NCBI GenBank assembly: GCA_017654735.1
Contig: JADPYG010000089.1
Location: 692,001-756,000 of the forward strand
Direction of reading: 5' to 3'
DNA: 64,000 nt
Origin: Vishniacozyma victoriae
Taxonomy: Eukaryota; Basidiomycota; Tremellomycetes; Tremellales; Bulleribasidiaceae
Shown: piece after piece, positions 11,817 to 25,989 of the stretch
Layout: every line of letters starts with the position of its first letter
Numbering within the stretch: the stretch's first letter is position 1
Program-made: the position numbers and the translations under genes
The notes under the pieces: generated by a model
The model's database searches: none
What the model saw: only the letters and a program-made list of their open reading frames with translations
Told to the model about the DNA's origin: nothing

Positions 11817-14800
11817 ATGACCTACGCAGGAAAGTAAGTCTCCTCAAATATGAGCTTGTTTACCTATCGAACAGTGGCTGACATCAAAGTGCCGATTTCA
11901 ATACCGCGTTAGCCTCTACGACCACAACATTCACCACTTCCCTAGTAGTCAATTTCGCAGTCGGTGGCGTAGAGCTTATCGCCTGGATTTTTCTTCGGAG
12001 GTTCATCAAAGGCTTATATGAGCCCAGAACATATATCCCACCGCGTGACAGGCAGTCGCCACCACTGGGCCGGAATCTGTTATGGTGCTTGTGGAAGATC
12101 ATTTGGTGTAGGTCACCCGATAGTCAGAGAGAGCTGATAGCCAGCCGACCATGAGGAAATACGTCTGCGGAATGGGATCGATCCTTATGTCTTTATTCGT
12201 TTCTTGTACATGATGTGCAAAGCGTTTGTGCCGATCTGGCTTTTGTCATGGATCGTCCTTTTTCCAATTAATTCGGTCGGAATAGATGGAGGCAAGACGT
12301 AAGTCTTGTGAACGGCGCGACACTGATTGGAGCTCATGTTCAGCGGCCTGGACAGGTTCACCTTCGGACAGATCCCCCCAAATAAGCAGAGCAGACTATG
12401 GGCTCATCTAATCCTCGACTACGTCTTTGTCTGTGAGTTCCTGGAATCATGTCTTGAGATAGAGCTGATGATAGTCTGGATCATTTTCCTCATTTGGCAA
12501 GAGATGCAACATTGGTTAGTTGTCCGACAACAGTACTTGATTTCAAAACATCACTCGAAGCAGCCACAGGCTAGTACGGTCCTCATCACCGGTATACCCA
12601 AGGATTACATGGATGAAAGGAGACTGGAGCAGCTATTCAGTAGTTTACCAGGAGGTGTCAAGCGGATCTGGCTCGCTAGGTATGTCACACCAAAAAAGGA
12701 GCTGATAACAGGAACCTACGAGAAATGCCAGGATACTATGAGCGTCGAAATAAAGCTTGTCAAATGCTTGAAAAGGCCCAGGTCACACTTATCAAGCTAG
12801 CTCAGAAAGGCAAACAGGAGAGGGAGAAGAAAGGAAACGACAAGATGGAGATTGATAATGATATACCACTGGTCGACCAACTTGTACCCCGATCAAAGCG
12901 ACCTACATTCACGCAGAAGCCCAAATGGGCGCCTTTCGGCTTAGGTTGGCTTGGGATCGGGCAAAAGATCGACAAGATCGATTGGGCAAGGAAAGAGATT
13001 GCCATCTGCACTCAGGCGCTGGAAAGTGGACGAGAACAATTACAAAGCGATGTTAACTCTGTTGGAGCCGAAAAGGACTACTACCCGCCTCTCAGCTCCG
13101 CATTCGTCCACTTCAACCACCAAATCGCAGCGCACATGGCATTCCAGTGCCTCCCCCATAACCGACCTTACCGAATGGCCGAGCGATATATCGAGCAAGC
13201 ACCGCAGAATGTCGTTTGGCGAAACTTGTCACTCAACCCATATGAATCGAAAATCAGGATGGCCGCTTCGTACGCTATTACCGCTGGGATGATTCTCGTT
13301 TGGGCGATCCCCGTGTCGTTCATCTCTGCCCTTTCGTCAATTGATGGTTTGATCAGCGCTTATCCATGGTTGAACTGGCTTGATTTCCTCGAACGACCAG
13401 GTTTCGGGTATACTCTCCTCAAGGGTGTCGTTTCGGGAGTCTTGCCCCCTATTCTTCTCGCTCTTATCATGATGGTCCTGCCTGTCATCCTTAGGCGTAA
13501 GTCAACAGCGTATGTGTGTGCTGACATTAGAATTATGCATGCTGCAAGGAACACCGTCGAGGACGCAAGTCGAATTGGACGTCATGAACCGATACTTTGT
13601 ATTCCTGGTCATCGTAAGTTGAATGCGAGGACTGAGCTGATAGCAGCACACATTCTTTGTCGTGACCTTGACGAACGGTCTAATTTACGCACTCAAGGAT
13701 CTTGGCGAGAACCCAGCCTCCATCGCTACTGTCCTTGCCCAACAAATGCCGCTGGCCTCCACATTCTTCATTACCCTTATTCTCACCCGATTCACCGGAA
13801 CCGTCTTGACACTCATCCAGCCAATCTCCCTTGCCCTCTATTTTATCCGGATCGTCCTTGGGGGCGGTACACCCCGATCCATGTTTACGTCTCGATACCG
13901 TTTATCTAAAGATCAATGGGGAACAATCTTTCCCGGTATCACCGTCTACGCAGTCATTGTTACAGGCTACATGGTCATTTCGCCCATCATCAACGGTTTC
14001 GGAGCATGTTTCTTCCTCCTATCGGCGTTTGCGTACAAGTACCTGTTTACTTGGGTATGGGACCAACCGAAATCAATGGATACCGGTGGTCGATTCTTTC
14101 CCAAAGCCATCAATCACGTATTTGTGGGATTGTACGTTCAGGAGATCTGTCTATGCGCCTTGTTCTTCTTGGCGAGGAATGAGAACGGCAAAGTGTCTGC
14201 AATTCCTCAGGCGGTATTGATGATCATCCTCATCGTCATCACCGTGAGTTTATCCGTGTGATTTTAGCTGATTGTAGGCTGCCATCCACTATGTCCTATC
14301 GACATCTTACAACCCTTTACTCGACGCTATACCCCTATCACTAGCTCATGTCGCATACGGAGGCGAATTGAATGGTACCGATCATGTGGATTTTGGCGAC
14401 AAGAACGACCTCGCACCTATTTTCGGTTACGATATCAAGAGCAAGGTCGTCAATACTGGTAAAGGCGTACTACAACCTATTGCAGGTCAGGCAATGGGAC
14501 AGACACATGGTATACGGAACCGAGGAAGGCAGACATTTGAAAAGATCAAGTCGACGCCTATGGACCGGCAGAAGGAGACAAAGTACGAGCGAAGGATGAG
14601 GGAGCGAAAAGCTGCTTTGGCAGAGACTACGCCTCCAAATGGAAGCCCTCCGATGGACGTGAGCGGGACCATGGTACCTACTTCACCCACTGCTCCTGGA
14701 CGCCCAATATACCCGACTCATTCAAACCCCGATGACCCCATCTCTCCGATTCAAGGATCCAATGGTCTACACGAATCAGAAGATGGAATCCCACTTACAC

Positions 14801-15174
14801 GACTATCGACGAACCAGTCCGAGATCCGAGAACAGCGAATAGATGCTGATGCCGAAGCACAGTTGCCAATGGAAGAAGGAGATGACGATGAGCAACATTA
14901 CTTTGCTCTACCTGGTGGACCGGGAGTCATCAATCAAGAGGAAATCGACGGAAACGATCCTAACGCATTCTTTCACCCAGCCACAAAGGAGCGTCAGCCC
15001 ATTTTGTGGTTACCGAAAGATGATCTTGGGTTGTGTGAATACGAGATCGAGATGAACAAGGCGGCAGGAGTAGAGAGTTCATGTAGGCGAGCGATCCTTA
15101 ATAGTAAAGGGAAAGTAAGGATCTTTGGACCTCCACCAGTCCATCATTCGACGGTACAGGTGGTTCAGGAGTAG
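11817..15174 (+). CDS. CSC1/OSCA/TMEM63-type membrane channel (DUF221, RSN1-like)
   Basis: Members are calcium-permeable or mechanosensitive cation channels of plasma or internal membranes. The N-terminal extracellular and TM region runs through LVVNFAVGGVELIAWIFLRR, then RNGIDPYVFIRFLYMM and GLDRFTFGQIP. The cytosolic domain starts at STVLITGIPKDYMDERRLEQ and includes a zinc-free RRM-like part and SAFVHFNHQIAAHMAFQ. The seven-helix core has NPYESKIRMAASYAITAG, FGYTLLKGVVSGVLPPILLA, LDVMNRYFVFLVIHTFFVV and FTGTVLTLIQPISL. A long hydrophilic C-terminal tail (about residues 740-1000) follows. About nine introns; intron 2 (ending 12144, GCTGATAGCCAG) shows a skipped AG. Fungi have several paralogues, so no symbol is given. 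Confidence 0.88.
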
Positions 15175-15387
15175 AGAGGAGAGACGAGAGGATTCTGTTG
15201 ATCTTCACGATAACGACGACTTGGTAATGACCCTTAATATACATAGCACATGCATGCACCATGTAACCCATACAGTTCTGTCAGAGTGCCACTATCGGCG
15301 TTTTGTGTTAACTGATAAGGCGTGATGCTCCACTCTGTTTGTACCTCCACTCTGTCTATCTGGAACGTTCTCTTTGACCTTACTCAG

Positions 15388-15922
15388 ATGATTCGTACCC
15401 TCCTACGACCTACTACTACACTTAAATCATACAGAACATTCACTTCAACAGCTATCAAAATGGGTGTTACTATTGACAAGATCTCTCCCGGAGACGGAAA
15501 GAACTTCCCCCAGAAGGGAGATACCGTTTCCATCCACTGTATGTTCCTACCTATCTCTTTGAATCCATGCTGATTGATATAGACGTCGGAACTCTCCTTG
15601 ATGGATCCAAGTTCGACTCTTCCCGAGACAGGGGATCGCCTTTCTCCACCGCTATCGGTGTTGGACGAGTCATCAAGGGATGGGATGAGGGTGTTCCTCA
15701 GCTCGTATGTCTCATATAAGCGCTGTGAATATATGCTGACGCACGCATAGTCCATCGGTGAGAAGGCTGTCCTCACCTGCACCCCAGACTACGGTCAGCA
15801 ACACTTACCCGGCATTAGATATCAACTAACAAACAGCCTACGGTGCCCGAGGTTTTCCTCCCGTCATCCCCGCCAACGCTACCCTCAAGTTCGAGGTCGA
15901 GCTCCTCGGCATCCAGAAGTAG
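15388..15922 (+). CDS. FPR1: FKBP12 peptidyl-prolyl isomerase, possible dual start
   Basis: FK506- and rapamycin-binding isomerase. From ATG 15460 (context ATCAAAATGG) the 108-residue core reads [56 protein letters not shown] and [20 protein letters not shown], keeping the Tyr, Phe-Asp, Val-Ile, Trp and Tyr of the drug pocket; human His87 is Phe here. Three introns (about 15540-15582, 15706-15750, 15795-15837). In frame upstream, ATG 15388 adds [20 protein letters not shown] plus TAIK, free of acidic residues and matching a mitochondrial presequence. A further in-frame ATG at 15325 is less likely. It converges on the cyclophilin gene 72 bp away. Confidence 0.93.
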
Positions 15923-15994
15923 GTTTTAGAATAGATCTAGAGATGTCGCAGATGGAAGTAAAGAAGTAGAAGCATGCATTGTGCCGTGCAAAAA

Positions 15995-18162
15995 CTATGA
16001 AACTTCTAATGAACGCATGAGGACATCGTCGTACGGTCGATCGGTTTTGGGGTTACAAGGGACATTTTCGATAGAATGGATGATATCCATTCCGCTCGTC
16101 GCTCGGCCGAATATGCTAACAGTCAGCTTACACCTCTCTATCTTGAGAGGACATACGTGTGTTTATCATCGAGCCAAGGGGTGGGTACGGTGGTAATGAA
16201 GAACTGCGACCCGTTCGTCCCCGGTCCAGCATTTGCCATGGATAACGTATAAGGCCTATCATGCCTATACTTCGGACTAAACTCGTCTTCGAAGTGTCCA
16301 CCCCAACAACTCTCTCCGCCAGTCCCATCTCCGAGGGGATCACCAGTCTGCAACATGAATTTCTTGATGATTCGATGAAAGATGATGTTGTTGTAGTAAC
16401 CATTGTTGACGTGTGTGACAAAGTTCTCGACCGTTTTTGGGGCAGCGTCTGGGAATAGCTTAAAGTGCTGCTCCATCAGCGAGATTTCTTGAAGATAGAA
16501 GAAAGACGTACAATATCACCCATGGTGGTATGAATGGTCAGAGACGTAGCAGTAGGTTTCTTCTTCTCCGGAGCCACCATGACCGTCTGTTCCTCCCTCG
16601 TTGGCCTCTCGTTGAACACATCACGATCTCCCTTTTCTTCCCTATCACTCCTACCGAACACGTAGAATCGGGATTTCTTGTGTGCTGTACAGAACACATG
16701 GGGGTCTCTCGCGGCTTTGTCCTGTAGTAATGGATTGGCAGATGCTGCCATTGCTAAGGTCGTGATTCCCTTCTTTGCCGGTGCGCCCTGGTATAGAGAG
16801 ACATTGAGGTATCGTAAAGTCTCGTCTTTACCTAATACTCGAGAGACCTTGTTTGTGACCGTGTTGACAACTACACATCAGCTTTCAATTCCAAGAGTGG
16901 ACCCACCTTTGATACCGAGCATCGTAGGGTAGATAATAAAGTTCCCACTCTCATCCCAGACTGCGTTCGCTGTTCTCAAAGCTCCCTCGGGTCCACTTTC
17001 GGCAGCATCCAAAGCCCTCTCTGTCGCCAGACGCCTTCCGAAATCCATATCATCCAGTGTAAACACTGCCGTTCCAGCCTGCTGCATCTCTGCCGCAGCA
17101 GTTAAGGATTCATCGTACGTCCGTGTCAATTTACCCGTCAAGAAGTTGAAGACATGAACAGCTCGAGAGGGTAGTGACATGGTCACGAAATGTGAGGAGT
17201 TTGGCGAGAATGTAATGGATGAAGCGATTGATTTGGTTTTCTTGAATTGATACAAGTCGGTTGCTGATTTGTATTGCCATAATCCCGGGACGGAAGGTAA
17301 ACCCCAAGGTTCCGAAGGTTGCCAGTATTCGACGAATCCATCCTCGTCCGCTGAGACTACACAATCGTATTTGGCCGTATAGGAGATCAAGTGGACAGGA
17401 GCTCGATGTAGTTTGTCCAGTTCGTAAAGCGGTTTGCCATCTCCTCTACCGTCGTAGATCCGTATTGTTGATGAGGCAGCGTCGGAAACAGCAAGTAAGG
17501 TCTGTCCAGCTCCGGGTTGATGGACCCAGCAGCACGCTTTTGGGGTGAAGGGGAATTTAAGGATGTTAATCATGTCTGTCATTAGCACAACTAGATTTGA
17601 CAGGACGTACCAAAGTTGACTACATCAAATACCCGCCCTTCTCCACCTTCACTGATGGTAGCGAACACACTCCCATCATCACTAGCAGCAACTCCAACAA
17701 TAGCTTTCAAAGACGCCCTGTAATGTTTCACAAATTCAATCCCAGCTTCCTGCTTCTTCCACAACTTCAGATGTCCATCTACCGAAGTCGTCAATAAGAA
17801 ACCAGGCCTAAATATCAGCTAGATCCCCGAACACTTGTGATAGGGACTGACTTGGTCATTGTTACGAAATTTATGTCGGCTCGGTGCATGAATGATTTGG
17901 TATACCTGTCCGTATCTGGAATGTTCTCGAGGTAGACCCTCTCATGAGAAAGTACAGCACGTTTCTTCTTGCGCCCCTTTGAGACTTCAACAGAAGGAGC
18001 GTCGGGCATAGGTCCAATCTCATCGTCGCTGTCGTCCAGTTCGGCCGAGGGCATCTCCGGCACCGCAACTCCAGATGCTTCCCCGTTTCCATTGCTGACT
18101 TCCTCTCCATCATCTCTTGGTCGCTTGCTTCCTGCGAGAGCTGAGGTCTCGGCGTCGGACAT
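15995..18162 (-). CDS. WD40-repeat cyclophilin, PPWD1/Cyp15-like
   Basis: Spliceosome-associated peptidyl-prolyl isomerase. The start at 18162 gives an acidic N-terminus and the basic run [22 protein letters not shown]40 repeats follow: [87 protein letters not shown]. The C-terminal cyclophilin domain has [35 protein letters not shown] and [14 protein letters not shown], so the catalytic Arg, the pocket Phe and Gln, Trp and His are present. A short last intron must be removed to read [17 protein letters not shown]. Its start is 135 bp from the divergent UBA-rhomboid gene. Confidence 0.92.
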
Positions 18163-18297
18163 TATAGGTGAGTGTAGAAAGGTAAAGTATAGTTGAGAGT
18201 TGAAGGTTCTTTGTCGAGGTGGAGGTGAATCTATCTCGTCCACCTGTACTACTATTATTCCCCACTCTATACACTCATCTGGCATCATTTGTGAGCC
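18163..18297. promoter_or_regulatory. Bidirectional promoter, WD40-cyclophilin / UBA-rhomboid
   Basis: 135 bp between two divergent start codons, so both promoters must share this stretch. No specific motif was recognised. Confidence 0.5.
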
Positions 18298-19696
18298 ATG
18301 ACAGGTAAGCCTACCCCTCAGATGCCTAGTCTATACACCAGAGCTAATAATCAGGCTTCCAAAATGCGGGAATCACCAAAGGTAATCCCACGACATCTCA
18401 CCAACACTGACAACAGGGATGATGCTACTTCTGGGTATAACCACCTTGACAGCATCTCTGACCGATATGAAGCCATACCTCCATCTTCAGCTCGTACCAC
18501 ATATGACCACATATCATCAGGTACGTCTAGACCATTTCACAGCTGATTTCAGTTCTGGAGGATATTGGTTCATCCGCTGGCATTTGCCAATTCTACCGAA
18601 TTGCTTCTGGCAGAAGTATTACTATATAATGTTGGGGTTCATATCGAGAGGTAAGCACCATTCGTGAGCAATACTGATAGGCAGGTCATTTGGACCACGC
18701 AAATACTCTGTAAGGCTTCGCATGAGGGCTAGCTGATAGTAGTCATTCATCCTCGTCTCGTCCGTCGTCTCGACAATACTCTCAATGGCTTGCATCATAT
18801 TCCTAAACCCCTTTGGGATCAACTCGATACCAGCCGGTCCATATGGGATAATTTTCAGTCTGTAAGCTTTCCCAGTTGCGCTCATGAACAAGCTGATGAT
18901 AGGTTATGGCAACACCACCGAACTGTTCCTGCGCTATACGCTTTCAACCTCCTTGGTATCGAGGGCACCAATAAATCATTCATGTACATGCTGGCTATCA
19001 TCGTATGTCCCTACTCAATATCACTACTGAAGATAGCTCGCGGTCTCATCACCACCAACATCCATCATAGCAGCCTTGATAGGTCTAAGCGTCGGATACC
19101 TCTATCGAACCGATACCCTAATACCCCTCCCTCTATCCCGTCGGCGAGGCTTCAGACCTCTCAAATCATATCGTATCCCTCTATCCATCTATACACTCCT
19201 AGCCCGTCTGTTTGGCCCCTTAGCCTCGTCTCCAGCAAGATCAAGGACACGTAGAGTCCTGCCAGGCCAGGTCGATGGAAGGAGCACGGCAGTAGCTGCG
19301 CAGCAACGGGCTGGGTTACGGAACATGTTGTCCAACATGGCTCCTCGTCGAGCACCTCCTCCACCCCCAGTGATCGTGCCGCAGGGTACACCTCCTGCTG
19401 CTCCAGCTGCAGAGCCGGCCAGCGCAAGGCAGTGGGTTAGTGAGATTGCTCGTCAGGCTTCTGGAACAAGGGCGCCATCGGAGGAGGAGATCGCTACGTG
19501 GGTCCGCTCCGTTGTTGAAAATGAAAAGAGCTAATGTTTAGATTGACGACAATGTTTCCAAACATGGGTCGAGATGTGATTGTCCGGGCTCTGCAGAGGA
19601 GGTAAGCTTGCGGGATCCGAAGACCGGCCTAGCTGACAACGCAGCAATAACAATACTGCACAAGCTGTCGAGTCGTTATTACAGGATACCTCGTAG
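18298..19696 (+). CDS. UBAC2/Dsc2-like rhomboid-fold membrane protein with UBA domain
   Basis: Relatives are ER or Golgi rhomboid pseudoproteases that recruit ubiquitinated clients, as in ERAD or the Dsc ligase complex. The first coding exon is only 7 nt (ATGACAG), the second 27 nt. Membrane segments follow: MMLLLGITTLTASLTDMKPY, FWRILVHPLAFANSTELLL, RSFGPRKYSSFILVSSVVST, FGINSIPAGPYGIIFSLL, MYMLAIILAVSSPPTSIIAA. A proline-rich linker leads to the UBA domain EEEIATLTTMFPNMGRDVIV and NNNTAQAVESLL. About nine introns are needed. Two of them (ending 18684 and 18742) prove that an AG 3 nt after the branch A is skipped. No catalytic Ser-His pair was seen. Confidence 0.85.
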
Positions 19697-19801
19697 ATGT
19701 AGTATAGAGCTGCATGTCATCCCCTATCTGTTATACTATTCATGTCGTGATGTTTTGTCGTGTCAGTCGTCCATTCGTATGCCCCATCTCTTCCCGAAAT
19801 C

Positions 19802-20236
19802 CTACTCTCGCTTCTCATCCCCAACCTCCCCCTTCTCACTCGTCCCCTCTTTCTTGTCCTTGGGTAGCTCTGCCCCCGATCCCTTTCCGTCCGTTTCCGC
19901 CTCAGCTAGAATCCCTTCTTCAACCTTTCCCAACTCCCCGATCAATCGATCCAATTTCCCCTCCAGATCATCCGCTACATCCCCAGCTACATCCATCTGC
20001 CTGATCAAATCATGTAATGCAGCATCATCCAAATCGTCCGTATCGGACAGGTTGAGGGCATCGAGGATTGGTTGAAGCATCGCCAAGTCCTGGGGAGTTA
20101 GGGATGATAGGTCTTTATCGTTTGATGTCTCTTTGGGCTGAGATGCGGGCTGGGAGGACTGTGGAGTGGGTTTATCGGGGGCATTGGTTGGTGCCATTGC
20201 TTGTGCGACGAGGTCTAGGTCTGATAGGTCGCTCAT
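19802..20236 (-). CDS. Small acidic protein, unknown function
   Basis: Not recognised. A single-exon frame of 144 codons starting MSDLSDLDLVAQAMA. A Ser/Gln/Pro-rich stretch is followed by a predicted helical acidic core: TPQDLAMLQPILDALNLSDT, ALHDLIRQMDVAGDVADDLE, LDRLIGELGKVEEGI. The tail is Lys/Glu-rich. It converges on the UBA-rhomboid gene 105 bp away, and its codon use looks like that of its neighbours, so I regard it as real. Confidence 0.65.
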   Translation of the reverse strand: MSDLSDLDLVAQAMAPTNAPDKPTPQSSQPASQPKETSNDKDLSSLTPQDLAMLQPILDALNLSDTDDLDDAALHDLIRQMDVAGDVADDLEGKLDRLIGELGKVEEGILAEAETDGKGSGAELPKDKKEGTSEKGEVGDEKRE

Positions 20237-20353
20237 TGTCGTGAATGTATACTCGGGTGGTAGGTAAGTGAAAAGGATAAATGACAGAGGATCGACTTCT
20301 CGCGACTGAGGCTAACTTACTAGACGTCATACATACCACAATTCCTACCACAA

Positions 20354-21055
20354 TCACGCATCAACAGCGGCTATAACCATCGAGACCATCTATCCATTAG
20401 CTTCGAGATCAACAACAGAAATGCGGAGCTGACCTCTGCTAATTCCTTCTTGACCATGCTGGGGACTTTAGACCAATCAGATTGACCTCTATGGACCGCT
20501 CTTAATATCACTACGAATATCGCCCAGAGCTGTTTGTCAGCTCCGAGCACTCAAGGATGAGATAGCTGACTTTTCTAGCTTCCTGGTCTAGTGGTAGGTC
20601 CTCGACTGAGGTGAAAGATATTGATGTATTGCCAATCTGACGAATCAGCGTTCTTACTCCACAACAATCCATAACAAGCGTCAGCTTACTCCCATCCTGC
20701 TTCCAACCTTGACTTTAGCTACAGAAACTGCCCTCGTCGATCTCCTGAGATATGGACTCGGATCAAATGGAACATCAGGTTCAATAGTCCTGCTAGACCT
20801 GCTTCTCTGCCTGCTCGATGTCCTGACTGTCACACCTACCGGATCAGCTCTGACACCGCGTCAATAACCTGTCAGCTGACCTATAGGTTTATCTTTAGGT
20901 ACATATTCCTCCTCATCCGATTTTGTCGCGTGTGAGTACCCTCGACTTTCAGCTTTCGGTCTAGTTTTTGGTTTGGAGGGTGCGGCGGGTTTGGCCCGGG
21001 ATAGTCTAGGTGCGGGTTTAACTTTGCTTGAGGCGACTGATTTGGCTCTGCGCAT
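20354..21055 (-). CDS. Small basic, intron-rich protein, unknown function
   Basis: Not recognised. Exon 1 begins MRRAKSVASSKVKPAPRLSR at 21055; an in-frame ATG at 21160 would add 35 residues with no clear role. A Lys/Arg/Ala/Pro-rich N-terminus leads to VGVTVRTSSRQRSRSSRTIE and DPSPYLRRSTRAVSVAKV. A more conserved-looking C-terminus reads TSISFTSVEDLPLDQEARKL, WAIFVVILRAVHRGQSDWSK, VPSMVKKELAEMVSMVIA. Four introns join in frame with standard 3' ends (GCTGATTCGTCAG, GCTGACAAACAG, GCTAATGGATAG, and one ending GTCAGAG). The basic N-terminus suggests a nuclear or chromatin role, but that is only an inference. Confidence 0.6.
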
Positions 21056-21219
21056 CTTGCCAGGTATCTCCTTGTTGTTGAGGCTGCTTTGAGGCGATGG
21101 GATCGGATTAGAAGGTGTAAGATATAGAGAGCAAGGAAGAGAACCGGGCATGGGTATCATGCATATGCCGTTGAGCTCGGACCTCTTTCTCCAGCATACT
21201 ACAGTAACGCTATGACGAT

Positions 21220-23755
<2,536 letters not shown>

Positions 23756-24283
23756 CTCGCGGGGGCAAAGTGAGGCTTATGAAATGGTATAAAGAGGTGG
23801 ATGTACAGACGTTAGAGTGACTGTAAATCTCGGATGGACGATTGATTCGTCGAATGTTGCCCCGCGTTATGACCTTTGGGTGGTAAAATGCTCAAAATCA
23901 AGCATCACCTGATGTACCTCCAGTAATGCGTGTAACGTGATGGTACCAAGGATAGACCACGCCAGACTCACTCAGTAATTGGAAGTCATGTATGCATATC
24001 ACCAGGATCTGGCTCAAAAAGAAAAACGCTTCATCCCCATCGTCCGGGACCCAGGCTGTCACCTTGCTCCCTCGGCGAAGAACGGGGCACTATATGCTTT
24101 GTGAATACTTGGATCCCCCTGACATTCTCATCCGCCTAGCTCTCTGTCCCCCATCTCTACTATGAGAGGCCGTGTCTCTGTAAGACCATTGGCTTCGGAT
24201 ATCCAGATCCCTCGTGCCTGAATTCTTATCTCTACTAAAAATACAGACTTCAAAGTCGGCTCTCTAGTATTTGAGTATCCAGC
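23756..24283. other. Divergent intergenic region, DHX35 / NIC1
   Basis: About 530 bp between divergent starts. No frame or RNA gene is supportable. It presumably holds the NIC1 promoter; no motif was recognised. Confidence 0.5.
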
Positions 24284-25953
24284 ATGGCAGAGCCAGCCTC
24301 GACCGCATCGAGACGCCTGACGCTCTTTGGCCGATCTTCTCTTCTGATAGCTGGGGTCTTGATAGCCAACGTTGTTTGCTGGGTTATAGCAGGTTTGACA
24401 TTCCGGGATACCGGTCTGATTAGTCTCTGTCTCTTGGCTTGGGTATGTTTTTAGTTCTACCATCAAATTTAGTGGCATAGAGAGTAGAAGTGAAAGAGAG
24501 CTGATATTAGACATTGGGTCTACGGCATGGACTAGATGCGGATCATATCTCCGCTATCGATAATGCCACCAGGCATCTTGTCAGTCTTGATCAATTACCC
24601 GTAACATGTGGTACGCCCTCTCTGTTCCAGTCGTACAAAGCTGATATGTAGGATTGTGGTTCTCACTTGGTCATTCCACTATTGTCATAGTGGTGAACAT
24701 CGCCATAGCGATTTCTGTTCAGATCTACGATAAACTTGATGGCACGACCACCCAAGAGCCATGGAGGAATGAGCTAATGATTAGCGGTGGGTGAAATTGG
24801 GGGTACGGTCGGAACTGCCATTTCTGCCGTTTTCCTTTTCTTGATCGCCGTCATCAATATCTTCTTCCTACGAACCGCTATCAAGACTAAGAGACGGATC
24901 GAGGGTGGAAAGAGCCCAGCACCTGGACCTGGGGAAATACAAGGAGGCGGAATCTTGATGAAACTCATCGGACCTGTTCTGAAAGCTGTGGACCGGCCCT
25001 GGAAGCTGTACCCAGTTGGCCTCCTGTTTGGTCTAGGTATGTGCTTGCTACAATGGAGCTGACAGTAGGATTCGATACTGCCTCTTCAATAGCTCTACTA
25101 GCAATTTCGGCTTTAGCTCAAAAAGGTCCAAATGGGAAATCAATAAATCACGCCCGGATCATAATCCTACCTGTGAGCTCCTGTTCTTATATCTCTGCAC
25201 GGAGGTTGGACCCTGACGATAGTTCCTGTTTACAGCTGGGATGTCTTTTGTCGATTCACTAGACTCGGTCTTAATGCTTTACGCCTATGCTTCGCCTTCT
25301 AGGTGTACTCCGGAAGGGAAGATTGGGTTGTTCCAGTCTACAAAGATAGAATTGGATGAAGAGGCTGATCGACTCGTTCTGGAAGAGACGCATCCTGGTT
25401 CTGCAACTGAAGTCGTTGAGGATGAACATGGGACTCCGGAAACTCCAGCGCCTATCGACAAGACGAAAGATAGTAAATCCCAGGTGATTGAAAGTCTGCC
25501 CGTTCTACCCACGCTGGACATCAATGAGGCTTCGGGTAGTCAAAGTGGACCCGATACTCAAGCCATCGATACAAAAAAGCAGGTGATCAGTAGTTTGAGC
25601 GTAACCCTCACCGCCCTTTCGATCATAGTAGCCCTCAGGTGAGTCCAGCCCGATTCTCAGCTGATATCAGTATTTCGATAATTGAGATAATGGGCCTTAT
25701 AGGCGAGAAATGTCAATCTTGCAAAGAAAAAGCCGAGGCGGAAGATGGAGGAGGACTGGCTGGATCATGGTGGAGAGCTTGGGGATATGTGAGTCCACCC
25801 AATGATACTGGCTGATGTCAGGCGAATGACCAGTCAGGCTTGATTGGTGCTGGGATCGTCGGGACTTTTGTACTGATCCTGGTCGTTTATCACGGAGGCC
25901 AATGGCTCCATACTCGGAGACGTAGGGCAATGGGTGATATTCACATTACATAG
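24284..25953 (+). CDS. NIC1: High-affinity nickel/cobalt transporter, NiCoT family
   Basis: Imports Ni2+ for urease; in Cryptococcus the homologous NIC1 is needed for urease activity. The metal-site motif [20 protein letters not shown] (HX4DH) is intact. Other family motifs are [52 protein letters not shown] and [21 protein letters not shown] long hydrophilic loop (about 25300-25570) separates the middle from the last membrane helices. About seven introns, one with a GC donor (24742-24784, ending GCTAATGATTAG), which gives [16 protein letters not shown]. It ends 36 bp from the converging dehydrogenase gene. Confidence 0.92.
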
Positions 25954-25989
25954 TATCGATAGAATAGAAATGAATTCCCATATAAACGA

